From JBMORL01 sp049322335 (GTDB lineage Bacteria > Bacteroidota > Bacteroidia > Flavobacteriales_D > UBA2798), in the NCBI GenBank assembly GCA_049322335.1, contig JBMORL010000020.1, forward strand, positions 62,001-126,000: a stretch of DNA of 64,000 bases. Reading direction: 5' to 3'. Below the pieces are notes generated by a model. The model saw only the letters and a list, made by a program, of their open reading frames with translations. It did no database searches and was not told the DNA's origin. The position numbers and the translations under genes were made by a program. Each line of letters opens with the position of its first letter. Positions within the stretch are counted from its first letter, which is position 1. This document shows positions 61,575-64,000 of this stretch, one piece after another.

Positions 61575-64000
61575 CTATACTACAATATTTACAATTCTCT
61601 TTGGCACTACGATTACCTTTTTGGGTGATTTTCCTTCGAGGTATTTGGCGGTTTGTTCGTGGGCCATTACTTCTTTTTCGATTTCGGCAGAGGTTAGTGA
61701 GGCGGCCAACTCGATATTGAAACGAAGTTTTCCGTTGAACTGAACCGGGTAAGTAATATTGTCTTCAACAAGATACAACTCGTTCAACTCAGGCCATTGT
61801 GCGTGGGTGATGCTGGTAGTGTGTCCGAGTTTTTGCCACAGCTCTTCAGCAATGTGTGGTGCATAGGGCGAAATAAGCACAACTAACGGTTCGAGGATTG
61901 CTTTTTTATGGCATTTCAAGTCCGTCAGTTCGTTAACGCAGATCATGAACGTGGAAACGACTGTATTGAACGAATATCTTTCAAGATCTTCGTTGACGCG
62001 TTTGATGCATTTGTGGAGGGATTTGAACTCCGCGGGTGTGGCCTCATCCCCCGGCCCCTTCTCCCGTGGAGAAGGGGAGTTATGAGAAGAACCGTTATTC
62101 TCTTGTGGAGAAAAGGAGTCGTACAATCTCCAGAGTTTTTTCAGGAACCGGAAGGTTCCTTCAATGCCTTTTGTATCCCATGGTTTATGGTCGGTTAAGG
62201 GGCCGAGGAACATTTCGTAGCAGCGCAAGGTGTCGGCTCCGTATTTTTCGCAGAGGTCATCGGGGTTTACTACGTTCCATTTGGATTTGGACATTTTTTC
62301 GACACTATGTTCACAAATAAAATTTCCATCATCCTCTAAAATAAAAATTGCGTTTTTATATTCTTCACGCCAATTTCTTAGTTTATCAATTATTACAATC
62401 CCATCTTTATCAAAATTTATATCCATGTTTAATGAATAAAAATCATTTTCCGCTATTTCAATTTCACCTTTTCTATCAGGATATTTATTTCTTAATGTCT
62501 CTGTAATTCTCTTTTTATGATCTATTACTAATTGAATCAGTTTTTTCTTCTCGCTGATTTCAATTTCGGAACACTCTACCCATTTCTTTAACAAAAGATT
62601 TGACTTGTTTTTTGAAATAAATATTGGTGGAACTTCATTGGCTGGTAATAATTCTGAATTATCTTTTGGAGATCCAACAAAACTTGCGTGTGTCATCATT
62701 CTATTTACAATGCTAGACACCCCCTGAATCATTCCCTGGTTAATTAATTTTTTGGCGGGTTCTTCGATGGAGATGTGGCCGAGGTCTTTTAAGAATTTGG
62801 TCCAGAAGCGGAAGTATAAAAGATGTCCCGTTGCATGTTCGGCTCCGCCAACGTAGAGATCAATTTCTTTCCAGTAGTCAAGTTTTTCTTTTGCGGCAAT
62901 GGCGTGAGCGTTATGAGGATCCATGTAGCGGAGGAAATACCAGCTACTGCCGGCCCAGCCGGGCATGGTGGTGAGTTCTATTGCGTAGGCCTCACCCCCT
63001 GACCCCCTCTCCCGTGGAGAGGGGGAAGAAATACCTATTCCGGGAATGTAATACCAGTCTTTTGCTCTTGCCAGTGGTGGTTCTCCGTCTTCGGTGGGCA
63101 GATATTTATCTACTTCGGGTAATACGATGGGCAAATCATTTTCTTCTACGGTATAGGGAATTCCGTTTTTGTAATAAACGGGAATAGGTTCTCCCCAATA
63201 GCGTTGTCTTCCGAAAACGGCATCGCGGAGGCGGTAATTGGTTTTTCCTTTCCCGATATTTTTCTTTTCCACCTCAGCAATACATTTTTTTATTGCGTCT
63301 TTTACCTCCAGTCCGTTGAGAAAATCAGAGTTGATCACTTTTCCCGATTTTTCTTCCCAGGCTGCGGCATTAAGGTCGAAACCGTTAGGTGTTTCCACCA
63401 CTTGTTTGATGGGTAATCCGAAATGTTTGGCAAAAGCATGGTCGCGCGAATCGTGAGCGGGAACGGCCATCACGGCACCGGTTCCGTATCCGGCCAGTAC
63501 ATAATCACCCACCCACACCGGAATTTTTTCACCGGTAAAAGGATGAATGGCATAAGCGCCTGTAAATTCTCCGGTAATATTTTTCACGTCCGCCTGGCGT
63601 TCCCTTTCACTGCGATTCTTCGCCCAGGCAACATAAGCTTCTACTTTTTCTTTTTGTTCGGGAGTCGTAATTTCCATTATCATATCCAATTCAGGAGCAA
63701 GCGTCAAATAACTAACTCCGAATAAAGTATCGGGCCTTGTTGTGAAAACCTCGATGGCCTCACCCCCTGGCCCCCTCTCCCGTGGAGAGGGGGAAAGATT
63801 CGTTGTGTTGTCGTTCTCCAGTGGAGAGGGGGAAAGATTCGTTGTGTTGTCGTTCTCCAGTGGAGAGGGGGAAATTTGAGAAAATTCTTTATGGTCCTTT
63901 GAAGAGAGCGAAAGATTTGTATTTGATTTTTTGTATTTAAATGAAACATCCTCTGATAATGTATCGGAATTTTCTTCAGAAAATCCCTTACTAAAGGAAT
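61575..64000 (-). CDS. leuS: Leucyl-tRNA synthetase, C-terminal 809 codons, with three in-frame palindromic insertions
   Basis: The frame is open from the stop at 61575 to the window edge, so the N-terminal part (HIGH motif) lies beyond 64000. Visible in order: editing-domain strand IEVFTTRPDTLFGVSYL, GYGTGAVMAVPAHDSRD, FGRQRYWGEPIP, MPGWAGSSWYFLRYMDP, the KMSKS loop (VEKMSKSKWNVVNPDDL), and the anticodon-binding domain to PKRIVNIVV. Segments of the form SPSPRE(R/K)G..(G/D)EA occur three times where family members have none, and each coincides with the GC-rich palindrome in DNA. A further AT-rich insertion at about 62290-62720 lengthens the protein before KMSKS. All catalytic motifs seen are intact, so the gene is probably functional. 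Confidence 0.95.
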   Translation of the reverse strand, partial: SFSKGFSEENSDTLSEDVSFKYKKSNTNLSLSSKDHKEFSQISPSPLENDNTTNLSPSPLENDNTTNLSPSPRERGPGGEAIEVFTTRPDTLFGVSYLTLAPELDMIMEITTPEQKEKVEAYVAWAKNRSERERQADVKNITGEFTGAYAIHPFTGEKIPVWVGDYVLAGYGTGAVMAVPAHDSRDHAFAKHFGLPIKQVVETPNGFDLNAAAWEEKSGKVINSDFLNGLEVKDAIKKCIAEVEKKNIGKGKTNYRLRDAVFGRQRYWGEPIPVYYKNGIPYTVEENDLPIVLPEVDKYLPTEDGEPPLARAKDWYYIPGIGISSPSPRERGSGGEAYAIELTTMPGWAGSSWYFLRYMDPHNAHAIAAKEKLDYWKEIDLYVGGAEHATGHLLYFRFWTKFLKDLGHISIEEPAKKLINQGMIQGVSSIVNRMMTHASFVGSPKDNSELLPANEVPPIFISKNKSNLLLKKWVECSEIEISEKKKLIQLVIDHKKRITETLRNKYPDRKGEIEIAENDFYSLNMDINFDKDGIVIIDKLRNWREEYKNAIFILEDDGNFICEHSVEKMSKSKWNVVNPDDLCEKYGADTLRCYEMFLGPLTDHKPWDTKGIEGTFRFLKKLWRLYDSFSPQENNGSSHNSPSPREKGPGDEATPAEFKSLHKCIKRVNEDLERYSFNTVVSTFMICVNELTDLKCHKKAILEPLVVLISPYAPHIAEELWQKLGHTTSITHAQWPELNELYLVEDNITYPVQFNGKLRFNIELAASLTSAEIEKEVMAHEQTAKYLEGKSPKKVIVVPKRIVNIVV
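62041..62120. repeat. Palindromic element inserted in frame in leuS (anticodon-domain side)
   Basis: GCCTCATCCCCCGGCCCCTTCTCC-CGT-GGAGAAGGGGAG followed by a decayed second half (CTCTTGTGGAGAAAAGGAG). In leuS it reads SPQENNGSSHNSPSPREKG and PGDEA, a stretch between the catalytic core and anticodon-binding domain. Confidence 0.8.
62988..63027. repeat. Palindromic element inserted in frame in leuS (before MPGWAGSSW)
   Basis: GGCCTCACCCCCTGACCCCCTCTCC-CGT-GGAGAGGGGG, with a perfect 10-bp stem. It encodes SSPSPRERGSGGEA between the zinc/linker region and the conserved MPGWAGSSWYF. Confidence 0.88.
63756..63873. repeat. Palindromic element with 39-bp tandem amplification in leuS
   Basis: A full element (from GGCCTCACCCCCTGGCC) ends in GTGGAGAGGGGGAAA. 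This half is then repeated as two exact 39-base units (63782-63820 and 63821-63859) and a partial third (63860-63873). Thirteen codons per unit keep the frame (LSPSPLENDNTTN in the protein), just before the editing-domain motif IEVFTTRPDTLFG. Confidence 0.9.

Noticed and set aside
61100..61720. 206-codon plus-strand frame crossing the sigma factor start, the repeats and the leuS end
   Set aside because: It runs antisense through two real genes and the palindromic repeats, with low-complexity proline- and arginine-rich content.
63782..63873. Possible CRISPR array from the short exact repeats
   Set aside because: Units are directly tandem with no spacers, lie in frame in leuS, and are explained by slippage of the palindromic element.
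63700..64000. Possible frameshift at the 5' end of the visible leuS frame
   Set aside because: Reading codon by codon, the same frame stays open to the window edge. The apparent start near 63707 is just the first possible start codon (TTG), not the true one.

Overview
The window reads as a chromosome segment of a Bacteroidota bacterium, probably an environmental or wastewater type. The grounds are: two cell-surface adhesin loci with type IX secretion (T9SS) C-terminal domains and PorP/SprF partners; Bacteroidota families (DUF5916, DUF4292, DUF4837, DUF72); the long form of IspG with an inserted middle domain; TAnnTTTG-type -7 promoter boxes often almost touching the start codon; and few Shine-Dalgarno sites. 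No rRNA, tRNA, CRISPR array or phage block was seen.

Layout. 0-2.4 kb: an XRE/ImmA-type regulator with a PIN-domain partner, then a gene-free stretch that looks like a structured RNA on the minus strand with its own promoter and two terminators. 2.4-10.6 kb: small secreted proteins, a MarR regulator with a DUF5916 outer-membrane protein, a T9SS cargo protein, DUF72, a YD-like protein and an alpha/beta hydrolase behind a paired palindromic operator. 10.6-11.7 kb: a REP/RAYT element, with a Y1 transposase flanked by copies of a palindromic repeat, two of them in a 103-bp tandem. 11.7-13.1 kb: one gene split by an in-frame TAG. 13.4-16.1 kb: tyrosine catabolism (homogentisate and 4-hydroxyphenylpyruvate dioxygenases) and a small membrane protein. 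16.1-20 kb: a lipoprotein copy of the SecD periplasmic domain and a T9SS cargo protein. 20-29.7 kb: a nine-gene minus-strand cell-envelope cluster (nucleotidyltransferase, TPR, DUF4292, EnvC-like, TatA, GatA, lytic transglycosylase, DUF4837, CvpA). 30-37.3 kb: prolyl oligopeptidase, a RelE/ParE-type toxin-antitoxin pair, secreted proteins and ispG. 37.4-51.7 kb: two giant adhesin operons with PorP/SprF and a PorE-like OmpA protein. 52-61.3 kb: seven minus-strand genes from an ECF sigma factor and fused anti-sigma protein, through an LRR protein, to a two-component system. 61.5-64 kb: the C-terminal part of leuS, running off the window.

The most unusual feature is a family of GC-rich palindromic elements (core CCCCCTCTCC-CGT-GGAGAGGGGG). 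Three copies sit in frame inside leuS, each encoding a similar SPSPRE(R/K)G peptide. Another forms the last codons and stop of ispG, and more lie between leuS and the sigma factor gene. Other notable items are the REP/RAYT locus, the candidate structured RNA at 1.8-2.3 kb, a palindrome shared upstream of both adhesin promoters, a stand-alone SecD-like lipoprotein, and a domain shared by the anti-sigma-like and LRR proteins. All functional calls come from reading motifs and remembered family features; no database search was run.
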